This document shows positions 7,694-16,209 of a stretch of 64,000 bases of DNA, one piece after another. The stretch is taken from assembly GCA_019670725.1 (NCBI GenBank), contig AP024629.1, forward strand, positions 310,001-374,000. The letters run 5' to 3'. Source of the stretch: Alphaproteobacteria bacterium SO-S41. GTDB lineage: Bacteria; Pseudomonadota; Alphaproteobacteria; Micropepsales; Micropepsaceae. The notes beneath the pieces were generated by a model that saw only the letters and a list, made by a program, of their open reading frames with translations, searched no databases and had not been told where the DNA came from. The translations under genes and the position numbers were made by a program. Position 1 is the stretch's first letter. Every line of letters starts with the position of its first letter.

Positions 7694-8644
7694 ATGCACC
7701 CATCCGGTCTGCGCCGCAGCCTCCGCCTTCTCGCGGCGGCGGCGCTCTGTTTCATCGTCGCGGCGTGTGCGACGCCGCCGAAGATCGCGGCCTGCGAGCC
7801 GGTCGAGGGCTTCGATCCCGGCTGCGTCATTCCCAATCGCGCGCTGCTGCGCGAGGCGGTCGCGTCGTACCGCGCGCATTACAAGACGATGCAGGTCGGC
7901 CCGATGCTGGCGCTGACCGAGGACGCGGTCGCGATCCCCTTCACCACGCACTGGCTGCGCACCGATTATTTCATCGTCATCGACTTCTCGAAGCCCGCTT
8001 ATGAAAAGCGGCTCTATGTCGTGAACTGGAAGACGGGCGAGACCGAGGCCTATCACGTCAGCCACGGGCTCGGCTCGCGGGTCAGCGAGCGCTCCTATTT
8101 CGCCAAGCGTTTCACCAATCTGATCGGCTCGGGCACATCGTCCGTCGGCGCCTTTGTCGGCGGTCAGGAATATCAAAGCCCGCGCTGGGGCCGGGCGATG
8201 CGCGTGCGCGGGCTCGATGCCACCAACAGCCGGGCGCTGGAGCGCACCATCGTCTTCCATTCCAACGAGACATTCTTCGACAAGGACACCAACAAGTTCG
8301 GCTGGTCCTGCGGCTGCTTCATGATGGATGCGACCGACCTGCCGCGCATCCTCAGCCTCCTGCAGAACGGCGGCTTCGTCTATGCCGGACCGGCCGCGCT
8401 CTTTGACAAATCGAGCGCCGACAAGGTGCGCGAGTGCAACCCGAATTGCGGCGACCAGGATCGCTGCAAGCCGGCGCCGGGCGCCAACCCGATTGGCGCC
8501 GTGCCCGGCATCCAGGCGCCCGCCCCGGCGCCGGACAAGCCGCCCTATCACATCGTGCCGATCGTCATGCCGGGCGAGACCTATCCCGTGCCGTCCCAGA
8601 AACCGCCGGGTGTCGCCGCCAGGGCGAAACCGGCGGGTGGTTGA
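7694..8644 (+). CDS. YkuD_2-type L,D-transpeptidase-like lipoprotein
   Basis: The 316-residue product has a lipoprotein signal with lipobox VAAC (Cys25), so it is probably anchored in the envelope. The body matches the murein L,D-transpeptidase catalytic domain family (YkuD_2): FIVIDFSKPAYEKRLYVV, YHVSHGLGS, TSSVGAF, RVRGLDATNS, IVFHSNE and an active-site segment GWSCGC with the likely nucleophile Cys208 in place of the usual RSxGC. The tail from about residue 250 is proline-rich. It is the first of three consecutive family members. It may cross-link peptidoglycan or attach envelope proteins; this is inferred. Confidence 0.85.
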   Translation: MHPSGLRRSLRLLAAAALCFIVAACATPPKIAACEPVEGFDPGCVIPNRALLREAVASYRAHYKTMQVGPMLALTEDAVAIPFTTHWLRTDYFIVIDFSKPAYEKRLYVVNWKTGETEAYHVSHGLGSRVSERSYFAKRFTNLIGSGTSSVGAFVGGQEYQSPRWGRAMRVRGLDATNSRALERTIVFHSNETFFDKDTNKFGWSCGCFMMDATDLPRILSLLQNGGFVYAGPAALFDKSSADKVRECNPNCGDQDRCKPAPGANPIGAVPGIQAPAPAPDKPPYHIVPIVMPGETYPVPSQKPPGVAARAKPAGG

Positions 8645-8676
8645 TTCCGATGGCCACCTCGCGCTCTAAAGGGGTC

Positions 8677-10044
8677 ATGAAACGGGTCGCCCTCACCGTG
8701 AGCGCCATGATGGCGTTTGCCCTGAATCAGGCTGTGGCGGCGACCGCGATGAACGGCGCGCCGATCGATCCGCAAAATCTTGTCGCGGACGACCTGGAGG
8801 CCGAAGCCCTCGCCTCCTATGCGCGCAACGCGGCGCATGCGGCGTTTCGTGGGCAAGAGATCGTCATCGTCGATTATCGCCTGCCCTCGAGCGCCAAGCG
8901 GCTCTACATCGTCAATTTGATGACCGGTGCGGTCGAGCCGCATTATGTCGCCCATGGCCGCGGCTCGGATCCGCAGCACAGCAAGCTGGCGGTCCGGTTT
9001 GGCGATATCGAAAGCAGCGGCATGTCCTCGCTCGGTGCCTATCGAGGCGGCGAGCGCTATCAGAGTCCGGCGCACGGCCCGGCGCTGCGCCTGTCAGGCC
9101 TCGATATGTCGAACCGTTCGGCCTATCGGCGGCTGATTGTCGTCCACACCGCGCCCTATTTCGACCCGGCCAACGGCAAGTATGGCCGTTCGCTCGGCTG
9201 CTTCGTGGTCACCACCGAGGATCGCGCGCGGGTCTATAACGTGATCGCCGATAACGGTTTCCTCTATGCTGGCCCGTCGTGCCTCGGCGGCGGGCCTGGC
9301 GCCTGCCGCAAGCCGGATACGACCTTGATGGCGGCTGCCGAGCCGGCGCCGGCCGCGCCGCTGGCGGTTGTCGCGAAACCAGAGCCGGTTGCGCCGGCGC
9401 CGGTCATCGTCGCGGCCGCAGCTCCGGCTGCCGCGCCGCCGGTCGTGCTCGCCGCCGCCACGCCTGCAACGTTGCCCATCGCGCGCCCTGCCGTCGCCGC
9501 ACGCGTCGCGCCACCGGTCGTGTTCGCCGACAATGTGCCCGCCCCGCGCCGCAAGCCGCGCCTGGAAGCGCCGGTCGTGGTGGCCGCCGTCTTCGACGCG
9601 CCCGTGCCACTCGCCAAGCCGTTCATCGACAGCCCCGATCAGATCGCCGCTGCGGAGGAAATCCTCAGCCGCCGCCGCGCCGTGCCCGCCCCCGAACTGG
9701 TCGCCTTCGACGCACCTGTGCCGCTGGCGAAGCCGGCGCTGGACGGCATGGCCGTCGCATCCGCCGAGCCGACGGACGACGTGCCGGTGCCGCTGCTGAA
9801 ACCCGCGCTCGATACCGGCGCCGGCGACGCGATCATCGCGGCCGATCATACCGTGACCGGCCAGGCCGATCTCGTCGCCGGCGCGGAAGACGTGCCGATG
9901 CCGCAGGCGAAGCCCGTCCTGTCCGAGGTCGCGCTCGCCGACCAAGCGATCGTCGTGCCGGATACCGTGCCTGGCGAAATTCCCGTGCCGGCCGCCAAGC
10001 CCGGCGGCCTGCGCCGGGTCGCGGATGCGGGGACCGGACGATGA
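8677..10044 (+). CDS. YkuD_2-type protein with long Pro/Ala tail carrying P-x-P-x-x-K-P repeats
   Basis: The 455-residue protein has a signal peptide (residues 1-21). Its catalytic domain (about 40-200) contains YVAHGRGSD, SSLGAYRGG, RLSGLDMSN, VVHTAPY (His157) and YGRSLGC (Cys175), a canonical YkuD_2 active site. From residue 212 to the end the protein is a low-complexity Pro/Ala region with six P-x-P-x-x-K-P motifs near residues 290, 309, 348, 369, 407 and 435. Such a tail could span or bind the cell wall. ATG 8677 follows AAAGGGG; ATG 8650 would add 9 residues. Its stop overlaps the next start by 4 bp. Confidence 0.85.
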   Translation: MKRVALTVSAMMAFALNQAVAATAMNGAPIDPQNLVADDLEAEALASYARNAAHAAFRGQEIVIVDYRLPSSAKRLYIVNLMTGAVEPHYVAHGRGSDPQHSKLAVRFGDIESSGMSSLGAYRGGERYQSPAHGPALRLSGLDMSNRSAYRRLIVVHTAPYFDPANGKYGRSLGCFVVTTEDRARVYNVIADNGFLYAGPSCLGGGPGACRKPDTTLMAAAEPAPAAPLAVVAKPEPVAPAPVIVAAAAPAAAPPVVLAAATPATLPIARPAVAARVAPPVVFADNVPAPRRKPRLEAPVVVAAVFDAPVPLAKPFIDSPDQIAAAEEILSRRRAVPAPELVAFDAPVPLAKPALDGMAVASAEPTDDVPVPLLKPALDTGAGDAIIAADHTVTGQADLVAGAEDVPMPQAKPVLSEVALADQAIVVPDTVPGEIPVPAAKPGGLRRVADAGTGR

Positions 10045-10880
10045 AACTGCTCCACGGATTTCTCGCCGTTGCGATCGCCGCGCTGGCCGGGGCCTGCGCT
10101 TCCGTGCCGCCGCCTCCGCCGCCGGTGGTCGATTCCATGGCGCGCACGGTGGACGGCGTCCGGCTCGATCCGCAGGCGAAGATCGATCCCGCTTTGCTCA
10201 GCGAGGCGCTCGCCTCCTATGCCCGCCACTACGGGACGGTGAAGGAAAAGACCGTCTACTTCGATTTCCCCGACCGGCGCGTTGAATCCCAGATGTCGCC
10301 GATCGGCCGCGACGTCATCGGGGTCATCGATTTCCGCATTCCCGCGACGCGGCCGCGCTTCTTTATCGTCGATCTGCACAGCGGCGCGGTCGCCGCCTTC
10401 CGTGTTGCGCATGGTCGCAATTCCGATGCGGGAGGCGACATCAACACGACCGGGCCCGTCATGACGACGGGCGGCGCGGTGCGTGCCTCCAACCTGCTCG
10501 ACACGAATGAAAGTTCGGTCGGTGCCTACGTTGCGGCCAATGTCTATGAGGGCCGCTTCGATCTTGGCGCGGTGCGGCTGCACGGGCTCGACGACACCAA
10601 TAGCTGCGTCTTCTGGCGCGCCATCGTGATGCACCAGGCGCGCTACATGACGCCCGACCCCGCGACCGGCGTGGTCGGCACCAGCGACGGTTGTCTCGCG
10701 GTCGAGGTCGAGCAGCGCCCGATCGTATCGGGCTATATCGCCAATGGCGGCTTCGTCTATGCCGGGCCGGTCTCGCTGCACGTCCCGAGCGCGGCCGACG
10801 GCGCGCGCAGCCAATCCGCGTGCGAAGCGGTGCGCCTTAAGCCGGAAAACGGTCCCCAGCCGCCGCTCCCGGGCTCGTAA
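10041..10880 (+). CDS. YkuD_2-type L,D-transpeptidase-like lipoprotein, third copy
   Basis: The 279-residue product has a lipobox LAGAC (Cys19) and a YkuD_2-like domain: FFIVDLHSGAVAAFRVAHGRNSD, SSVGAYV, RLHGLDDTNS, IVMHQARY and TSDGC with putative nucleophile Cys218. Compared with the two upstream copies it carries an insertion after the HGRNSD segment (GGDINTTGPVMTTGG). ATG 10041 overlaps the previous TGA (ATGA), so translation is coupled. The three genes form one operon, with divergent rather than duplicated-identical sequences, suggesting specialised substrates. Confidence 0.82.
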   Translation: MKLLHGFLAVAIAALAGACASVPPPPPPVVDSMARTVDGVRLDPQAKIDPALLSEALASYARHYGTVKEKTVYFDFPDRRVESQMSPIGRDVIGVIDFRIPATRPRFFIVDLHSGAVAAFRVAHGRNSDAGGDINTTGPVMTTGGAVRASNLLDTNESSVGAYVAANVYEGRFDLGAVRLHGLDDTNSCVFWRAIVMHQARYMTPDPATGVVGTSDGCLAVEVEQRPIVSGYIANGGFVYAGPVSLHVPSAADGARSQSACEAVRLKPENGPQPPLPGS

Positions 10881-10949
10881 AGCGGCCGTCACCATGGTGT
10901 CATCGCCGGGGTCTAGTCGCAGGCCCTCAGCATCGACGGCACCGGTTCC

Positions 10950-12884
10950 ATGACCCCGAACGACCATCTCGGCGACATCGCCACGCGCTTTCTTTCCCGC
11001 CGCGCGCTGCTGAAGGGCGCGGTTGCCGCCGCTGCCCTCAGCGCCACGCCGTTCGGCGCGCTGACTGCCAATCCGGCCCGGGCGCAGTCGGCGTCGTCGC
11101 TGACCTTCAGCGAACTGCCGGCCGCGCCGAAGAACGATCCCAATCATTACATCGCGCCCGGCTATCGTGCGGACATCCTGATTTCCTGGGGCGATCCGGT
11201 CCTGCCCGGGGCGCCGGCCTTCGATCCTGCACACCAGACCGCGGCGACACAGGCGGCGCAGTTCGGCTTCAACTGCGACTTCATCGGGTACCTGCCGCTT
11301 GGCGACGGCGCGAGCGCGGTGCCGCAGCATCTGGCGTCGCGGAACAGCGCGCACGGCCTGCTCGGCGTCAATCACGAGGCGACCAAGGCGCATATGATGT
11401 TCACCGGCTTCGCCGATTCCGACGCGGCGCGCGATGGCGCGACGGCGGAGCGCGTGGCGGTGGAGCGCGCCTCGCTCGGTTTCTCGGTCATCGAGGTGAA
11501 GCGCGACAATGGCGCGTGGGGTATCGTCGCGGGCAGTCCCTTCGCGCGCCGCATCAGCGCGGAAACGCCGATCGCGATCACCGGCCCCGCGCGGGGCCAT
11601 GCCCGCATGAAGACGGCGGCCGATCCCGCGGGCGAAACGGTCATCGGCACGTTCGAGAACTGCTCGGGCGGCACGACGCCGTGGGGTACGTATCTGACCT
11701 GCGAGGAAAACATCCAGAACCGCTTCGCCTGCAAGACCGCTGACATGGACGCGGCCTATGCGCGTGAGGTCGCGAGCGCCGAGTCCTTCCAGGTTCGTAC
11801 CTCCAACACCTGGCCGAAATTCGACGCGCGCTTCGACATGAATGCGACGCCGCACGAGTTCAATCGCTTCGGCTGGGTGGTCGAGATCGATCCCTACGAT
11901 CCCCAATCGGTCCCGAAGAAGCGGACGGCGCTGGGCCGCTTCCGGCACGAAGCGGCGACCATCGTCGCCAAGGACGGCAAGCCCGTCACCGCCTATCTCG
12001 CGGACGATCAGACGCTGGAGTTTTTCTACAAATTCGTCTCGGCGCGCGCTTACGTCGGCGCTGATCCCGCCGCGAATATCGATATTCTTGATGCCGGCAC
12101 CCTCTACGTCGCGCAGTTCAAGGATGACGGCACGGGCGCGTGGCTGCCGCTGGTGCATGGCGAAGGCCTTCTCACATCGGAGAACGGCTTCAACGATCAG
12201 GGCGACGTCGTGATCGATGCGCGCCGCGCTGCGCGCCTCATCGGCGCGACCGAAACCGACCGGCCCGAGGGCGCGGAGACCGATCCGATCACCTCGCGCA
12301 CCTATGTCGCCTTCACCGGCGGCACGGACCGCAAGGAACCAGGCCCCGCCATGCCGCGCGCGCCGAACCAGCGCGGCCATATCGTCGAAATTCTCAGCCC
12401 CGGTACGGACGGTGATCGCGACCACGCGGCGACGACTTTCACCTGGGATATCTTGCTGCTCGCCGGCAATCCGCATGCGGAGATCGCCTCGAAGGGTGTC
12501 TACGGCCCCGGTACATCGGAGGCAGGCTTCTTCGCTTACCCGGACAACATTGTCTTCGATCCGCAGGGACGGCTGTGGATCGCGACGGATGGCGGGCGTC
12601 AGATCGGCATCGCCGATGGGCTCTGGGCCTGCTGTGTGACGGGACCGGAGCGTGCAACGACGCGGCATTTCTATGCCTCGCCGACCGGTGCCGAAGTCAC
12701 CGGTCCCTGCTTCACGCCGGATGGCGAGACGCTGTTCGTCTCGATTCAGCATCCCGGCGACCAGACGGATTCCTCATTCGACAACCCGACCACGCGCTGG
12801 CCGGCGGCGCTGGACAGCACCATGCCGCCGCGCCCCAGCGTCATCGTCGTGACGCGCGAGGGCGGCGGGCCGATCGGGAGTTGA
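10950..12884 (+). CDS. PhoX-like phosphatase (DUF839 family), Tat-exported
   Basis: The 644-residue protein starts with a twin-arginine-type signal (SRRALLKGA, cleavage near AQSA) and continues with the DUF839/PhoX body: NPNHYIAPGYRAD-like and QFGFNCDFIGYLPL near the N-terminus, CSGGTTPWGTYLTCEE, ATIVAKDGKPVTAYLADD and NIVFDPQGRLWIATDGG. PhoX enzymes are monomeric periplasmic alkaline phosphatases needing calcium and iron, and Tat export fits a metal cofactor loaded in the cytoplasm. Length fits the family. No PHO box could be confirmed in the 69-bp upstream gap. The end is 3 bp from a convergent gene. Confidence 0.85.
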   Translation: MTPNDHLGDIATRFLSRRALLKGAVAAAALSATPFGALTANPARAQSASSLTFSELPAAPKNDPNHYIAPGYRADILISWGDPVLPGAPAFDPAHQTAATQAAQFGFNCDFIGYLPLGDGASAVPQHLASRNSAHGLLGVNHEATKAHMMFTGFADSDAARDGATAERVAVERASLGFSVIEVKRDNGAWGIVAGSPFARRISAETPIAITGPARGHARMKTAADPAGETVIGTFENCSGGTTPWGTYLTCEENIQNRFACKTADMDAAYAREVASAESFQVRTSNTWPKFDARFDMNATPHEFNRFGWVVEIDPYDPQSVPKKRTALGRFRHEAATIVAKDGKPVTAYLADDQTLEFFYKFVSARAYVGADPAANIDILDAGTLYVAQFKDDGTGAWLPLVHGEGLLTSENGFNDQGDVVIDARRAARLIGATETDRPEGAETDPITSRTYVAFTGGTDRKEPGPAMPRAPNQRGHIVEILSPGTDGDRDHAATTFTWDILLLAGNPHAEIASKGVYGPGTSEAGFFAYPDNIVFDPQGRLWIATDGGRQIGIADGLWACCVTGPERATTRHFYASPTGAEVTGPCFTPDGETLFVSIQHPGDQTDSSFDNPTTRWPAALDSTMPPRPSVIVVTREGGGPIGS

Positions 12885-12887
12885 AGA

Positions 12888-14474
12888 CTAGCGCTCGACG
12901 CTCAGCCAGCGCGAGGGGTGGAAGTTGAGGGAGCCCATCTCGAAGCCCTTCACCCATTGCTGAACGAGTGCGCGCTCGACGGGGATGTAGACCGGCATGA
13001 CGCCGACCTCATCGCCCAGGATCTTTTCCGCCTGCCGGTAGTACTCGGCGCGCTTGGTGAGATCGCGCTCGCGATTGCCGAGATCGCTGAGACGGTCGAA
13101 CTCGGCATTCGACCAGCGGCCGAAATTCATCTCGGTTGAATCTGTGCGCGCCAGGTAGAAGAAATATTCCGCATCCGGCGGCGCCGACCAGCCGCCGTCG
13201 GCGACGTCGAATTGCTGCTGACGCAGGCGGTCGTAGTGTACGGCGACCTCGTTCGCCTCCAGCCGCGCGTCGATGCCGACGGCCTTCCACATATCGCTGA
13301 TGGCGAGCGCGGCGCGCTTGTTGGCCTCGCCGATGCGATGCTTGAAGGTGAAGGTCAGCGGATTGCCCGGCCCATAGCCGGCTTCGGCGAGCAGCGCCTT
13401 CGCCTGCTTCTGCCGCTCCGCCATCGGCAGGGCGGAATAGTCGGCGGCGCCCGAGGTGGTGAAGTTCCGGGTGCCGGGCGGCACGAGGCTCCACGCGGGC
13501 AGTTCGCCATTGTTGAGCACGCGCTTCACGATCGTTTCGCGGTCGATGGCCAGCGAGAGCGCGCGGCGCACGCGCACATCCTTGAACCGCTCCTGCGTCT
13601 GGTTGATCGCGATATAGCCGATCCACGATGCCGGGTCGGTCTTGGTCTCGGCCGGCAGTTCGCGCTTCAGCATCTCGTATTGGCCGGGCGGGAAGCGGAG
13701 ATTGAGATCGAGCTCGCCGGCGCGGAAGCGTTTCACGGCCGCGGCATCATCGTCGGTCGGGAAATAGGTGACGATATCCAGCTTTACCGCAGCCGCATCG
13801 AAGAACTGCTCGTTCTTGAACAGCACGACTTTGTCGTTCGGCACCCAGTCCTTCAGATAGAAGGCGCCGTTCGACACCATGTTGCCCGGCTGCGCCCAGT
13901 TTTCGCCGGCCTGGTCGTAGATATGCTTGGGAACGGGGAAGAAGACCGGATAGGCACCTAGCAGCCAGAGCAGCGTCTGGCTCGGCCGCTCCAGCGTGAT
14001 CTCCAGCGTCAGTCTATCGATCACGCGCACGCCCAGTTGATCGGGTGTCGCCTCGCCTTTGATCACCTTCTCCGCGTTCCTGATGACGTAGCCGAAATTG
14101 GCATAGGGCGCGGCGGTCTTCGGGTTGAAGGCGCGTTGGAAGCCGAGCAGGAAATCGTCAGCCGTGACGGGGACGCCGTCCGACCATTTGGCGTCGTCGC
14201 GCAGATGGAAGGTGAGGGTGAGACCGTCGTCTGAAACGTCCCAGCTCTTTGCCGTGCCGGGGATGACCTCGGCCTTCGCATCGAGTTGGAGCAGCCCGCA
14301 GAAGAGATCGCGCAGGATTTCCGATTCGTAGGTCGTGAAGAATTTCTGCGGGTCGAGCGTGCCGGGCTCTGCGAGATTGCCGCGATTGAGCGTGACGATC
14401 GGCGCCGCCGTCGCGCCACCCGCCAGCATCAGGGAGGCGAGAAGCGCAAAGCCGAAGGCGAGGGCCGCGCGCAC
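12888..14474 (-). CDS. Oligopeptide ABC transporter substrate-binding protein
   Basis: The 528-residue protein has a signal peptide (LASLMLAGGATAA) and the SBP_bac_5 (OppA/MppA-like) pattern: NRGNLAEPGTLDPQKF at the mature N-terminus, GLTLTFHLRDDAKWSDG and VRRALSLAIDRETIV. It should bind peptides in the periplasm for an ABC importer, but no permease or ATPase gene is near. The start is a GTG at 14474, only 3 bases after the upstream stop, so it depends on coupled translation with the paralogue at 14478-16055. Confidence 0.88.
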   Translation of the reverse strand: MRAALAFGFALLASLMLAGGATAAPIVTLNRGNLAEPGTLDPQKFFTTYESEILRDLFCGLLQLDAKAEVIPGTAKSWDVSDDGLTLTFHLRDDAKWSDGVPVTADDFLLGFQRAFNPKTAAPYANFGYVIRNAEKVIKGEATPDQLGVRVIDRLTLEITLERPSQTLLWLLGAYPVFFPVPKHIYDQAGENWAQPGNMVSNGAFYLKDWVPNDKVVLFKNEQFFDAAAVKLDIVTYFPTDDDAAAVKRFRAGELDLNLRFPPGQYEMLKRELPAETKTDPASWIGYIAINQTQERFKDVRVRRALSLAIDRETIVKRVLNNGELPAWSLVPPGTRNFTTSGAADYSALPMAERQKQAKALLAEAGYGPGNPLTFTFKHRIGEANKRAALAISDMWKAVGIDARLEANEVAVHYDRLRQQQFDVADGGWSAPPDAEYFFYLARTDSTEMNFGRWSNAEFDRLSDLGNRERDLTKRAEYYRQAEKILGDEVGVMPVYIPVERALVQQWVKGFEMGSLNFHPSRWLSVER

Positions 14475-14477
14475 CTT

Positions 14478-16055
14478 CTAGCGCTCGATCTTCATATAGC
14501 GCGTCAGATGCTGGCGCACCGGGTTGCCCTCATAGCCTTTCAGCCAGGGCTGCACGAGATTGCGGTGCGTGCCGTAGAAGAGAACGATCTCGGCGGTCTC
14601 GCCCATCGCGATGCGGTCGGCCTTTTGGAAAAAGTCGAGCCGCTTAGCGGGATCGAGCTCGGTCATCGCGGCGTGGGCGAGGCGGTCGAATTCGGGGTTC
14701 GACCATTTGCCGTAATTGGTTTCGGAATCCGTCAGCAGCAGATTGGTGAAGAATTCCGGTTCCGGCGTGCCCTGCCAGCCGCCATCGCCGATCTCGAAAT
14801 CGCCTTCGCGCATCTTGGCGTAGTGGACCTTCACCTCGTTGGCCTGCATATTGGCGATGACGCCGATCCGCGCCCACATCGCGGCGACTGCGACGATGAC
14901 GCGCTTGTTGGCGTCGCCCGCGCGGTAGTCGAGGCGGAAGGTGAGCGGATTGCCGGGGCCGTAGCCGGCGTCGGCGAGCAGCTTCTTTGCCTCCGCGATG
15001 CGCTCGGCGAGTGGCGTCTTGCTGAAATCGTCTTCCGGCGGCGCCGTCCAGCCGACCGAGATCGACGGGGTGAAGCTGTAGCCGGGGATCTGCCCCGTCG
15101 CGAGCACGCGGTTGCAGATCGTCTCGCGGTCGATGGCGAGCGACAGCGCGCGGCGGACGCGCGCGTCCTTGAACTTGTCGCTCTTGGCGTTGATCGCGAG
15201 GAAGGTCACGGTCGAGGCCGGCTCCAGCCGCGCGACGCCGGGCATGTTGGTCTTCAGCCATTCATACTGGCCGGTCGGGAAGCCTAGATTGAGATCGAGC
15301 TCGCCGTTGCGGAACTGCTTCAGCGCCGCGTTCTCGTCGGCCGTCGGGTAATAGTAGACGTCGTCGATCGCGACATTGGCAGCGTCCCAATAGCGCGGGT
15401 TCTTCACGAGATGGACATTGTCCTGCGGCGTCCAGCTCTCCAGCACATAGGGGCCGTTGGTGACCATCGTCCCCGCCTTCACCCAGTCGTCGCCGGCTTT
15501 ATCGAAGACATGCAGCGGCAGCGGTACGGTCAGCGGCAGGCCGGCGAGGCGCTGGATAAAGATGAGGCTGGGCGCCTCCAGCGTGATCTCCACGGTTTCG
15601 GCATCGACGGCACGGACTCCGAGCTGATCGACCGGCAGTTTGCCCTCGGCGATCGCGCGCGCGTTTTTGACCGAGAAGATGAGATCGACGAGCTGGGCGG
15701 CGGTCTTGGGATCGACCGCGCGGCGGAAGCCGGCGACGACATCGTCGACGGTCAGCGGTTCACCGTCAGACCACACGACGCCCGGGCGCAGCTTGAACGT
15801 GTAGACGAGGCCATCAGGCGAGATCGTCCATGACAGGGCAAGTCCGGGAACGGGCTTCGCCTTGGCGTCGAGCGAGACCAGGCCCTCGAAGAGGTCGTTA
15901 TGGATATTGAGTTCGACGGTAAGCCCGTATTTGTGCGGGTCGAGCGTATCGGGCTCCGCGCCGTTGCCGCGGTGCAGGGTGACGGCCATGGCAGGCAAGG
16001 CCAGCGCGGCCAGGGCGATACAGGTAATCAGGCAGGCGATCAGACGGCGGATCAT
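14478..16055 (-). CDS. Oligopeptide ABC transporter substrate-binding protein, paralogue
   Basis: The 525-residue protein is a second SBP_bac_5 member with signal peptide (MIRRLIACLITC...PAMA) and the same landmarks: HRGNGAEPDTLDPHKYG, GLVYTFKLRPGVVWSDGEP and VRRALSLAIDRETIC. ATG 16055 follows GAGGA; the open frame runs 22 residues further but would precede the signal peptide. It is clearly a tandem paralogue of the next gene. A divergent 154-bp gap separates it from the M3 peptidase gene, and the shared region may hold both promoters. Confidence 0.88.
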   Translation of the reverse strand: MIRRLIACLITCIALAALALPAMAVTLHRGNGAEPDTLDPHKYGLTVELNIHNDLFEGLVSLDAKAKPVPGLALSWTISPDGLVYTFKLRPGVVWSDGEPLTVDDVVAGFRRAVDPKTAAQLVDLIFSVKNARAIAEGKLPVDQLGVRAVDAETVEITLEAPSLIFIQRLAGLPLTVPLPLHVFDKAGDDWVKAGTMVTNGPYVLESWTPQDNVHLVKNPRYWDAANVAIDDVYYYPTADENAALKQFRNGELDLNLGFPTGQYEWLKTNMPGVARLEPASTVTFLAINAKSDKFKDARVRRALSLAIDRETICNRVLATGQIPGYSFTPSISVGWTAPPEDDFSKTPLAERIAEAKKLLADAGYGPGNPLTFRLDYRAGDANKRVIVAVAAMWARIGVIANMQANEVKVHYAKMREGDFEIGDGGWQGTPEPEFFTNLLLTDSETNYGKWSNPEFDRLAHAAMTELDPAKRLDFFQKADRIAMGETAEIVLFYGTHRNLVQPWLKGYEGNPVRQHLTRYMKIER

Positions 16056-16209
16056 GAAGGTCCTCTGGCCGGGTCGCGCGCACGATAGCGTAAACCCCGT
16101 TGTGGGCCAGCGCACATTCACGCCGACGTGACGCTCGCCGCATTGCGCTACGGCAGGGCCTGCGCTCTATGGCGGGCCGGGGTTCATGTTTTTGAGGGAA
16201 AATCACACG

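Noticed and set aside
9846-12752. 968-residue minus-strand frame opposite the YkuD_2 and PhoX genes
   Set aside because: Composition is typical of a GC-driven shadow and the opposite strand has signal peptides and catalytic motifs.
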